The notes under the pieces are model-generated. The model was not told the origin of the DNA. It saw only the letters and a list, made by a program, of their open reading frames with translations, and did not search any database. The translations under genes were made by a program, and so were the position numbers. Shown here piece by piece: positions 35,124-41,435 of a stretch of DNA of 41,435 nt (position 1 is its first letter; each line of letters starts with the position of its first letter). The stretch is from Chryseobacterium sp. ISL-80 (GTDB taxonomy: Bacteria > Bacillota > Bacilli > Bacillales > Cytobacillaceae). The stretch lies in the NCBI GenBank assembly GCA_018613055.1, contig JAGGQZ010000034.1, positions 1 through 41,435 on the forward strand, given 5' to 3'.

Positions 35124-35618
35124 CTATTTTAACTTCTCATCTCTCTTAAAATCGCCGTTTTTCCCGCCGGTTTTTTCCACGAGATAGGTCCTGCCGATCA
35201 CCATGCCTTTGTCGACGGCCTTGCACATATCATAAACAGTCAGCGCGCATGCTGCTGCTGCTGTTAACGCTTCCATTTCTACCCCTGTATTCCCTTTTGT
35301 TTTAACAGCTGCAGCGATATTTAATATATAGTCATTACCATTTTGCTCCCAATCAAACGAAAGGTCAATGCCTGTTAATGGAATCGGGTGGCACATCGGG
35401 ATGATCTCTGACGTCTTCTTGGCCGCCATGATGCCAGCAACCTGCGCGACTGCCAGTACATCGCCTTTTTTCATTTTATTTTCAGTAATCCTTACATATA
35501 TATCTTCATTAACGGTGATGCTTGAATGGGCGACTGCCGTACGGACCGTCTCCGGTTTTTCACTGACATCGACCATCTTCGCTCTTCCCTCTTCATTAAA
35601 ATGCGTAAATTCTGCCAT
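35124..35618 (-). CDS. moaC: Cyclic pyranopterin monophosphate synthase MoaC
   Basis: Second step of molybdenum-cofactor synthesis. The 164 residues have the active-site set K51, C76-H77 (MCHPIPL), E114/E116 (GVEMEAL), D130 and K133 (MCKAVDKGM). AAAGGAG lies 7 bp before the ATG at 35618; earlier in-frame codons precede the ribosome site. It is 27 bp upstream of rex on the same strand, as in B. subtilis. No other moa gene is in the window. Confidence 0.95.
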   Translation of the reverse strand: MAEFTHFNEEGRAKMVDVSEKPETVRTAVAHSSITVNEDIYVRITENKMKKGDVLAVAQVAGIMAAKKTSEIIPMCHPIPLTGIDLSFDWEQNGNDYILNIAAAVKTKGNTGVEMEALTAAAACALTVYDMCKAVDKGMVIGRTYLVEKTGGKNGDFKRDEKLK

Positions 35619-35742
35619 GTTCAAGCTCCTTTCAACCAAATAATACACTATTTTCCCAAACTTGTGTGTGAACTTTGTTTCTATCTTCACATATAGAGGA
35701 GGAAATTTTTCATACCTTACCACCCATTGCAGGCCGCACATA

Positions 35743-35771
35743 TTGCCGAGCCCATAGGATTGGGTTACACT
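35743..35771 (+). promoter_or_regulatory. SigA promoter of ydiF
   Basis: TTGCCG (35743-35748) and TACACT (35766-35771), 17 bp apart, 28 bp before the ydiF start. Confidence 0.6.
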
Positions 35772-35799
35772 ATCCCTAAGGCATTAGAGGTGAAAAATA

Positions 35800-37728
35800 A
35801 TGATTCTATTACAAGTCAATCAGCTATCAAAATATTTTGCGGCTGATCTTATTTTATCGAATATCAAGTTTGAAATACAGACCAATGACCGTGTTGCCCT
35901 GGTCGGCCGGAACGGGGCGGGAAAATCCACCCTGCTGAAAATCATTGCCGGCTATGAATCCCATGACGGCGGCGAGATTATCCGCCCGAAAGGAACATCA
36001 ATCGGCTACCTGGCCCAGAATACCGGACTGGAATCCGAGAAAAGCATTTGGGATGAAATGCTGGCTGTTTTTGACCATCTGCACAGCATGGAAAAAGAAC
36101 TGCGCCGGCTTGAAGAAAAAATGTCGGATCCTGGCATCCTGTCGAATGAGTCAGAGTATGAAAGAGTATTAAAGGATTATGACGTTTTGCAGGTCCAGTT
36201 CAAGGAAAAAGGCGGCTACCAGTACGAAGCGGACATCCGCTCCGTCCTTCACGGCCTGAACTTCCAGTCTTTTGATTATTCCACAAAAATCTCCACTTTA
36301 AGCGGAGGACAGAAAACAAGGCTTGCGCTCGCAAAGCTGTTATTGACTCGTCCTGATATTTTGATTCTCGACGAACCGACTAACCATCTGGACATTGACA
36401 CACTTTCCTGGCTTGAGCAGTATCTCCAGGGCTATGACGGTGCGATTTTAATTGTTTCACACGACCGTTACTTCCTTGATAAGGTTGTGAACCAGGTATA
36501 CGAGATTTCCCGTCACCAGTTGACGAAGTTCCCTGGCAATTACAGCTCGTATTTAGAACATAAAGCCGCAAATTATGAGCGCGACCTGAAGCTATATGAA
36601 AAGCAGCAGGATGAGATCTCCAAGCTGCAGGACTTTATCCAGCGAAATCTTGCCAGGGCCTCAACAACGAAACGGGCCCAGAGCCGCCGGAAACAGCTCG
36701 AGAAGATCGACCGGATGGACAGGCCGATGGGAGATGAAAAATCTGCTTCCTTCAGCTTCCAGATCGAACGCCAGAGCGGGAATGACGTCCTGAAGGTAAA
36801 TACACTTGCTGTCGGCTATCAGAATGAAGTCGTCTCCGAAAATATATCTTTCAACCTTTCACGTGGCGACAGTACGGCCCTCGTTGGACCAAACGGAGTC
36901 GGCAAGTCGACCTTATTGAAGACCATTGTTGAAAAATTGCCATCGATTGCCGGCAATATTCAGTACGGCTCCAATGTTTCAATCGGCTATTACGATCAGG
37001 AACAGGCTGAACTTAGCTCGAACAAAAAGGTTTTAAATGAGCTGTGGGACGAGTATCCACTGAAATCCGAAAAGGAGATCCGCACCGTATTGGGCAACTT
37101 CCTTTTTTCAGGCGATGATGTGTTAAAAATCGTCTCGACCCTGAGCGGCGGCGAAAAAGCGCGGTTGGCACTGGCCAAGCTAATGCTGCAAAATTCCAAT
37201 TTCCTTATTCTGGATGAACCAACAAACCATCTGGACCTGGACAGCAAGGAAGTCCTTGAGAACGCCTTGATCGATTATCCAGGCACCATCCTGTTCGTCT
37301 CTCACGACCGTTATTTTATCAACAGGATCGCCACCAAGGTCCTTGAACTCGACCGTGCCGGAGCAACAGAATATCTTGGTGATTATGATTACTACGTCGA
37401 GAAGAAATTAGAGCAGGAAGAACTTGAGGCACTGGCCAGACAGGCGGCCATAGCGGCTGGCACGATCAGCGAACCAGTCAAGCAGGACAAGACCTCCTAC
37501 CAGCAGGATAAAGAGGCCAAGAAGCTCGAACGCCAGCGCAAACGTCGCATGGAAGAGGTCGAAGCGCTGATCGACAAGCTCGAGTCAGAGGTTGCAGAAT
37601 ACGAAGAATTGCTTTGTGATCCGGAAATATTCCAGGATCACGAAAAAGCAGGAGAAATCAATTCCAAAATCGAAACCGCCAAAGATAAGCTCGACGAACT
37701 GATGGAAGAGTGGACGGAATTGGCCTAG
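35800..37728 (+). CDS. ydiF: ABC-F protein YdiF (ribosome-associated ATPase type)
   Basis: Cytoplasmic 642-residue protein with two ABC ATPase domains and no membrane part. First Walker A GRNGAGKS (36-43) and LSGGQ...DEPTNHLD (about 170-201); second Walker A GPNGVGKS (about 362-369) and LSGGEKARLALAK...DEPTNHLD. The linker between is charged, and residues 555-642 form a coiled coil. This is the ABC-F layout of translation factors acting at the ribosomal E-site. AGAGGTG precedes the ATG. Synteny with moaC (divergent) and tsaD (convergent) matches B. subtilis ydiF. Confidence 0.93.
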   Translation: MILLQVNQLSKYFAADLILSNIKFEIQTNDRVALVGRNGAGKSTLLKIIAGYESHDGGEIIRPKGTSIGYLAQNTGLESEKSIWDEMLAVFDHLHSMEKELRRLEEKMSDPGILSNESEYERVLKDYDVLQVQFKEKGGYQYEADIRSVLHGLNFQSFDYSTKISTLSGGQKTRLALAKLLLTRPDILILDEPTNHLDIDTLSWLEQYLQGYDGAILIVSHDRYFLDKVVNQVYEISRHQLTKFPGNYSSYLEHKAANYERDLKLYEKQQDEISKLQDFIQRNLARASTTKRAQSRRKQLEKIDRMDRPMGDEKSASFSFQIERQSGNDVLKVNTLAVGYQNEVVSENISFNLSRGDSTALVGPNGVGKSTLLKTIVEKLPSIAGNIQYGSNVSIGYYDQEQAELSSNKKVLNELWDEYPLKSEKEIRTVLGNFLFSGDDVLKIVSTLSGGEKARLALAKLMLQNSNFLILDEPTNHLDLDSKEVLENALIDYPGTILFVSHDRYFINRIATKVLELDRAGATEYLGDYDYYVEKKLEQEELEALARQAAIAAGTISEPVKQDKTSYQQDKEAKKLERQRKRRMEEVEALIDKLESEVAEYEELLCDPEIFQDHEKAGEINSKIETAKDKLDELMEEWTELA

Positions 37729-37736
37729 CAATGGAG

Positions 37737-37767
37737 AAACCGGGCATGAATTTGCCCGGTTTTTTGT
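37737..37767 (+). terminator. Terminator of ydiF
   Basis: AAACCGGGCA (37737-37746) pairs with TGCCCGGTTT (37753-37762), and T residues continue the run; 9 bp after the ydiF stop. Confidence 0.92.
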
Positions 37768-37810
37768 ATGTTATCCACAGAAATTTGTTGATTGTTTTCT
37801 AATGAATTTG

Positions 37811-37915
37811 TTTATTCGCTAAAAAGGGGTGTTTAATTGCAAAAATGCTGTATTTATTCGCAAAGCCAGCACTTTTATTCGCAAAATAATCCTGTTTATT
37901 CGCAAACTGGAAAAT
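37811..37915. repeat. Five 21-bp direct repeats (iteron-like array)
   Basis: TTTATTCGC starts at 37811, 37853, 37874 and 37895, and a degenerate copy TTTAATTGC at 37832, so five units recur at exactly 21 bp (two helical turns). Copies 3-5 continue with AAA, and the other half of each unit is not conserved. The core TTATTCGCA differs from the DnaA box TTATTCACA at one base. The phasing suggests a protein-binding array. The 21-bp units are too short for CRISPR. Confidence 0.85.
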
Positions 37916-37966
37916 AACTAAGATTATTTCCAATTTGAAAACCCCGAGTTCCATCTCTTATTCACT

Positions 37967-38000
37967 AAAAAAAGTCCCGATTAAAAACCGGGACTTTTTG
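37967..38000. terminator. Bidirectional terminator between ydiF and tsaD
   Basis: AAAAAGTCCCG (37969-37979) pairs with CGGGACTTTTT (37989-37999), A-run on one side and T-run on the other, in the convergent region within the DnaA-box cluster. Confidence 0.88.
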
Positions 38001-38154
38001 TTCACATAGTTATTCACATAGCAAAGACTGATTTATAGGTTATCCATAGACTTTTCCACATTATCCACAAAACAAGCTTTTTTTATCCACATTATGCACA
38101 ATCATAAGCTGTTTTTGTTTACATATCCACAGAAGAGTCTGACAAAAATAATTT

Positions 38155-39186
38155 CTAACTGCGACTTTGGTTGTGGATAGTTATCTCCAGACCAGGATTT
38201 CCGTTCAATGTCAGTTCCGCTCTTTGCCCTTTATCGTACATCACACTTCCTGCGGCAGCAATCATCGCTGCGTTGTCTGTGCATAAAGACAGCGGCGGAA
38301 TGACAATTTCCACATCCGAATCTGCAAATTCTGTGGATAATTTTGCTCTCAGGCCTTTATTAGCCGCAACACCTCCGGCTAGCAGAACTTGTTTCACATC
38401 ATATTCTTTTACAGCCTTTTGCGTTTTCGTGACAAGTACATCAATGACACTCTCCTGGAAGCTTGCCGCCAGCTCTTCAGGGGCAATTTCTTCCCCCCGC
38501 TGCTGTGCGTTATGCACAACATTGATTACAGCTGACTTCAGCCCGCTGAAGCTGAAATCATAGGACCCTTCCTCCAGCCAGGCTCTCGGCAGGTCAATGG
38601 TTGCCTCTCCTTCATGTGCAAGCCTGTCGATATGCGGTCCACCTGGATACGGAAGATTCAGGGTACGCGCTACCTTATCATAAGCCTCTCCAGCTGCATC
38701 ATCCCGAGTCTCGCCAATCACCTCGAAATGACCATGCTCCTTCATATAAACAAGTTCCGTATGGCCTCCAGACACAACGAGCGAAAGCAGTGGAAACTTC
38801 ATCTCGGCAACAAGTCTGTTCGCATAGATATGGCCTGCTATATGATGGACCCCAACAAGAGGGATCCCATTTGCAAACGCTAAGGCTTTCGCAGCGTTGA
38901 CACCGATCAATAAAGCACCAACGAGGCCAGGACCCTCCGTCACGGCAATCGCATCCAAATCTTTAACATCCACATTTGCCTGAGCGAGTGCTTCTTCCAA
39001 AACAAGCGTAATCTGCTCGACATGGTGCCTCGATGCGATCTCCGGTACCACTCCGCCGAACCGCTTATGGCTCTCGATCTGCGAGGCCACGACATTCGCG
39101 AGGATTTCCCGTCCATTCTTAACGATCGCTACGGCTGTCTCATCACAGCTCGTCTCTATTCCCATGATTAATTGGTCTTTTGTCAT
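38155..39186 (-). CDS. tsaD: tRNA threonylcarbamoyladenosine transferase TsaD
   Basis: Transfers the threonylcarbamoyl group to A37 of ANN-reading tRNAs (t6A). The 343 residues have an ASKHA fold with the iron-binding HxxxH motif H115-IAG-H119, the N-terminal [14 protein letters not shown] and the C-terminal [10 protein letters not shown]. It works with TsaB and TsaE, encoded just upstream. The ATG at 39186 overlaps the rimI stop (TAATG), so earlier in-frame starts are unlikely. Confidence 0.96.
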   Translation of the reverse strand: MTKDQLIMGIETSCDETAVAIVKNGREILANVVASQIESHKRFGGVVPEIASRHHVEQITLVLEEALAQANVDVKDLDAIAVTEGPGLVGALLIGVNAAKALAFANGIPLVGVHHIAGHIYANRLVAEMKFPLLSLVVSGGHTELVYMKEHGHFEVIGETRDDAAGEAYDKVARTLNLPYPGGPHIDRLAHEGEATIDLPRAWLEEGSYDFSFSGLKSAVINVVHNAQQRGEEIAPEELAASFQESVIDVLVTKTQKAVKEYDVKQVLLAGGVAANKGLRAKLSTEFADSDVEIVIPPLSLCTDNAAMIAAAGSVMYDKGQRAELTLNGNPGLEITIHNQSRS

Positions 39187-39635
39187 TATAAATTCACCCA
39201 CATTATTAAAGCGTCTTCCATATTGTCTGTATAATATTGCTTCCTGATGGCACCTTCTTCGAATCCAAACTTTCGATAGAGATTTTGGGCCCTGTCATTG
39301 CTTACCCTCACTTCGAGCGTCATCCTCAATGCTCCCATTTCGCGTGCAAGCTCCATTACCTTAGCCATCAGTGCCTCGCCCAGCTTCATTCCTCTGTATT
39401 CCGGCAGCACGGCAATATTCGTGATATGTGCTTCATCAACAATGATCCACACACCACAATAACCCACAACCTTCTGATCCACTTCCACTACCAGATACTG
39501 AGCAAACTGATTCTTCGTCAACTCATTAAAAAAAGCTTCCCTGCTCCATGGAATCGTAAAGGAATTGACCTCAACCGCCATCACGTCATCCAGATCATCA
39601 ACCGTCATATTCCGGAACGTTATCGTTTTATTCAT
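39186..39635 (-). CDS. rimI: Ribosomal-protein alanine N-acetyltransferase RimI
   Basis: GNAT enzyme (149 residues) that acetylates the N-terminus of ribosomal protein S18 in E. coli. [21 protein letters not shown] contains the acetyl-CoA loop, followed by [22 protein letters not shown]. It sits inside the tsaE-tsaB-rimI-tsaD cluster, as in most Bacilli. The TsaB stop is 13 bp upstream and the tsaD start overlaps its stop. Confidence 0.93.
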   Translation of the reverse strand: MNKTITFRNMTVDDLDDVMAVEVNSFTIPWSREAFFNELTKNQFAQYLVVEVDQKVVGYCGVWIIVDEAHITNIAVLPEYRGMKLGEALMAKVMELAREMGALRMTLEVRVSNDRAQNLYRKFGFEEGAIRKQYYTDNMEDALIMWVNL

Positions 39636-39648
39636 GTTCGCTTCCCAC

Positions 39649-40350
39649 TTATTTTTTAGTCTCTTGCGCTTTCAGCCAGTTCGCCTCGGCTTCTGCCAGG
39701 CGGATATAGTTAGGGACGAAGGTATGAAGGTCAACAGCCTCTTTATCCCTGCCCAACAAAGCAAGTTCTGCCGGCCTTGGATTCAATTCGGTAATTTCAG
39801 CAAAAACAGCCTTATTCCCGAGCTCCTGTTTAATGACATCCTCATGCAGAGCCAAATCATTGCTCGTAAACAATACCTTGCTGTCCATGTCATTCAAAAC
39901 CTTTACCCAATCAGCTGACATCACAAGCTGGTCCTCTTTCACAATTTCCAACCTTTGGTTTCCAAACTTATATAAACCGGTATAAATCTGCCCTCTCCTC
40001 GCGTCAAAAAAAGGAGATACATAGCCGTCAAAATAACGTCCTGCTGATGCTGCGGCCACCTGAAGGCTTGATACACCAGATAAAGGAATCTTCAGTGTCC
40101 AGGCCATCGTCTTGGCTATTGTCACACCGATACGGACGCCAGTGTACGATCCCGGTCCTTCAGCCACAACAATCTTCGATAAATCGTCCGGTTTGACATT
40201 GCACTCCTCCATCAGTGTCTGAATCGCCGGCATCACCCGGACAGAGTGATTCTTTTTAATATTGGAGATATACTCGCCCAAAACCGTTTCGCCATCAAGC
40301 AGACCAATTCCCAAAACATAATTGGACGTATCTATCGATAATACCTTCAT
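39649..40350 (-). CDS. tsaB: tRNA t6A biosynthesis protein TsaB
   Basis: ASKHA-fold partner of TsaD in the t6A complex; 233 residues, starting MKVLSIDTSNYVLGIGLLD and carrying VAEGPGSYTGVRIGVTIAKTMAW. It lacks the metal-binding HxxxH of TsaD, as expected for TsaB. The start overlaps the tsaE stop (ATGA). Confidence 0.95.
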   Translation of the reverse strand: MKVLSIDTSNYVLGIGLLDGETVLGEYISNIKKNHSVRVMPAIQTLMEECNVKPDDLSKIVVAEGPGSYTGVRIGVTIAKTMAWTLKIPLSGVSSLQVAAASAGRYFDGYVSPFFDARRGQIYTGLYKFGNQRLEIVKEDQLVMSADWVKVLNDMDSKVLFTSNDLALHEDVIKQELGNKAVFAEITELNPRPAELALLGRDKEAVDLHTFVPNYIRLAEAEANWLKAQETKK

Positions 40351-40802
40351 TTAAAAATCTCCTTACACAATTCTTCATATCGCTCGCCCTTTGGCTCGAC
40401 GACAATTCTCCTTGCACCATTGTCATCAAGATACAACTGAAGCAGCAATAGTTCCTGCGGCAGCTGTGCTTCTATTAAATGAGCCCATTCAACAACCGTA
40501 ACACCATTACCTTCAAAGTATTCTTCAAAACCAAGATCTTCAAACGCATCTTCCACTCGATACACATCCATATGATATAAAGGAAGCCGTCCCTGATACT
40601 CCTTAATGATCGTAAAAGTAGGGCTATTCACATTCCTCGTGATACCCAGCCCCTCAGCAAGCCCCTTGGTAAAAGTGGTCTTTCCCGCACCTAAATCACC
40701 TTCCAGGGCAATCACGTCGCCTTCCTTTAAAAGAGCAGCCAGCCTCTTTGCAAAATTTTTTGTCTCTTCCGGCTGCGTGGAAATGAATTGATAAGTCGCC
40801 AT
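40347..40802 (-). CDS. tsaE: tRNA t6A biosynthesis ATPase TsaE
   Basis: Small P-loop ATPase (151 residues) needed for t6A turnover with TsaB-TsaD. Walker A is GDLGAGKT (35-42), with the family motif SPTFTIIKEY and the late VEWAHLIEAQLP. The ribosome site (TTGGTGATAG) is weak. First gene of tsaE-tsaB-rimI-tsaD. A possible attenuator hairpin lies just before it. Confidence 0.94.
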   Translation of the reverse strand: MATYQFISTQPEETKNFAKRLAALLKEGDVIALEGDLGAGKTTFTKGLAEGLGITRNVNSPTFTIIKEYQGRLPLYHMDVYRVEDAFEDLGFEEYFEGNGVTVVEWAHLIEAQLPQELLLLQLYLDDNGARRIVVEPKGERYEELCKEIFK

Positions 40803-40840
40803 CTATCTATCACCAACTAACAATCAATTTTATAATACAA

Positions 40841-40865
40841 AAAAACCTTAGGATGCCTCCTAAGG
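40841..40865 (-). terminator. Hairpin with T-run in the tsaE leader
   Basis: CCTTAGGA-TGCC-TCCTAAGG (40846-40865, perfect 8-bp stem) with at least five T on the minus strand, 40 bp before tsaE. It may end readthrough from the rRNA/tRNA operon or act as a leader attenuator for tsaE. A possible promoter (TTGCCC-17-TAAACT, about 40885-40915) lies upstream of it. Confidence 0.7.
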
Positions 40866-40952
40866 ATGACGATTCTATATGTAGTTTACACGATTTATCG
40901 AGTCCGGGCAAAAAAACCGGCCATTTTCCCTTTTGAATAAGGTGAAAGGCAT

Positions 40953-40980
40953 AAAAAAAAACGAAACCCTGTTTCGCTTT
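40953..40980 (-). terminator. Terminator of the rRNA-tRNA operon
   Basis: GCGAAAC-AGG-GTTTCGT stem followed by a run of nine T, 24 bp after tRNA-Asp on the minus strand. Confidence 0.85.
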
Positions 40981-41003
40981 GCGATTCTAGCAATCTAGAA
41001 AAA

Positions 41004-41079
41004 TGGCGGTCCCGACCGGGATCGAACCGGCGATCTCCTGCGTGACAGGCAGGCATGTTAACCGCTACACCACGGGACC
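41004..41079 (-). tRNA. tRNA-Asp (GTC)
   Basis: A 76-nt cloverleaf with encoded CCA at 41004-41006. The anticodon loop CTGTCAC between CCTGC and GCAGG gives anticodon GTC. Arms GGTCCCG/CGGGACC and the T-arm GGTTCGATCC are intact. Confidence 0.95.
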
Positions 41080-41104
41080 TAATATGTATGAAAAAGATGG
41101 ATTA

Positions 41105-41178
<74 letters not shown>

Positions 41179-41217
41179 TCGATAATATTATGTGTAATCC
41201 ATTAAATTGTTCAAACA

Positions 41218-41333
<116 letters not shown>

Positions 41334-41408
41334 CTATTTGGTTTGAGGTTTTATTCCCTCAAAACTAGATAATGTGTAAGAAGAATTCAAGAGAATCGAA
41401 TGATCATT
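41334..41408 (-). other. 23S-5S spacer
   Basis: Contains a CTCAAAACTAGATAA-like segment, as in Bacillus rRNA spacers. No tRNA lies in it. Confidence 0.6.
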
Positions 41409-41435
41409 TGGTTAAGTCCTCGAACGATTAGTATC
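41409..41435 (-). rRNA. rrl: 23S ribosomal RNA, 3' end only
   Basis: The minus strand reads GATACTAATCGTTCGAGGAC followed by TTAACCA, the conserved 3' end of 23S rRNA. The rest of the gene is outside the window to the right. The exact mature end is inferred. Confidence 0.85.

Larger units (their letters stand above)
37771..38180. promoter_or_regulatory. DnaA-box cluster between ydiF and tsaD
   Basis: Matches to TTATNCACA on the plus strand: 37771-37779, 38010-38018, 38061-38069, 38083-38091 and 38092-38100. One-mismatch sites: 37958-37966, 38040-38048, 38052-38060, 38123-38131 and (minus) 38172-38180. Several are back-to-back (38052/38061 and 38083/38092). B. subtilis is known to have DnaA-box clusters outside oriC that titrate DnaA, one of them, as I recall, near gcp (tsaD). 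This cluster is therefore probably a conserved replication-control site, not an origin: no dnaA, dnaN or unwinding element is adjacent. Confidence 0.75.

Noticed and set aside
34413-35124. tatAY-tatCY pair expected from B. subtilis synteny
   Set aside because: Between ydiK and rex there is only a bidirectional terminator; the two genes are simply not here.
35640-35700. Rex box upstream of moaC (TTGTGTGTGAAC...)
   Set aside because: Only one half-site resembles the Rex consensus TTGTGA-N6-TCACAA; the second half is missing.
37811-37915. CRISPR array
   Set aside because: The unit is only 21 bp with about 12 bp of variable sequence between cores, and no cas genes are near; it is an iteron-like array.

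Overview
The window looks like chromosome of a low-to-moderate-GC, endospore-former-type Bacillaceae (Bacillus sensu lato). The genus is my inference; something near Mesobacillus/Cytobacillus would fit. Evidence: Bacillus-type rRNA spacers, a perfect CIRCE operator on groESL, strong GGAGG ribosome sites, two guanine-class purine riboswitches, a GlcT/RAT-type ptsG leader, and gene order close to the Bacillus subtilis block guaA-pbuG / yeaC-yeaD-yebA / groESL / ydiL-ydiK / rex-moaC-ydiF / tsaD-rimI-tsaB-tsaE. Nearly everything reads on the minus strand, the same way as the rRNA operons at both ends. No insertion sequence, integrase, phage gene or CRISPR array was seen.

Layout. 1-230: promoters and leader of an rRNA operon whose 16S gene lies just outside the left edge. 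283-6960: glcT-ptsG, then pbuG and guaA, each with its own guanine riboswitch. 6981-11375: MoxR, DUF58 and transglutaminase-like genes, translationally coupled. 11376-18850: an accessory stretch with an uncharacterised helical protein, a secreted lipase, an orphan ABC_sub_bind lipoprotein, three tandem paralogues made of 16-residue repeats (plus strand), an ECF S-component and a MerR/coiled-coil protein surrounded by ATATCG motifs. 19019-27975: one compact ten-gene [NiFe]-hydrogenase operon, hypA-B-F-C-D-E, a cytochrome-b5-fold protein, small subunit, large subunit, endopeptidase. 28121-30414: a CoA-transferase and a LytTR regulator. 30559-32640: groESL. 32717-35618: a GNAT, a CPBP protease with ydiK, rex and moaC. 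35800-37728: an ABC-F protein. 37729-38154: a non-coding segment holding a 21-bp iteron array and a DnaA-box cluster. 38155-40802: the t6A genes. 41004-41435: tRNA-Asp, tRNA-fMet, 5S and the 23S 3' end.

How it works together. The left block couples glucose uptake (ptsG, switched by GlcT antitermination) with GMP synthesis and purine import, both guanine-responsive. The hydrogenase operon carries a complete maturation set and a cytoplasmic enzyme (no Tat signal), but no HyaC-type membrane cytochrome; a soluble b5-like protein occupies the place of an electron partner. The right block is core informational and redox housekeeping (chaperonin, Rex, t6A, MoaC).

The most unusual observations are (1) the three tandem genes coding for exactly five 16-residue repeats each; (2) the 5 x 21-bp iterons, each a one- or two-mismatch DnaA-box relative, next to about ten DnaA-box-like 9-mers between ydiF and tsaD; and (3) the hydrogenase with a substituted proximal-cluster cysteine and a b5 partner. 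All functional statements come from reading the sequence; no database search was run.
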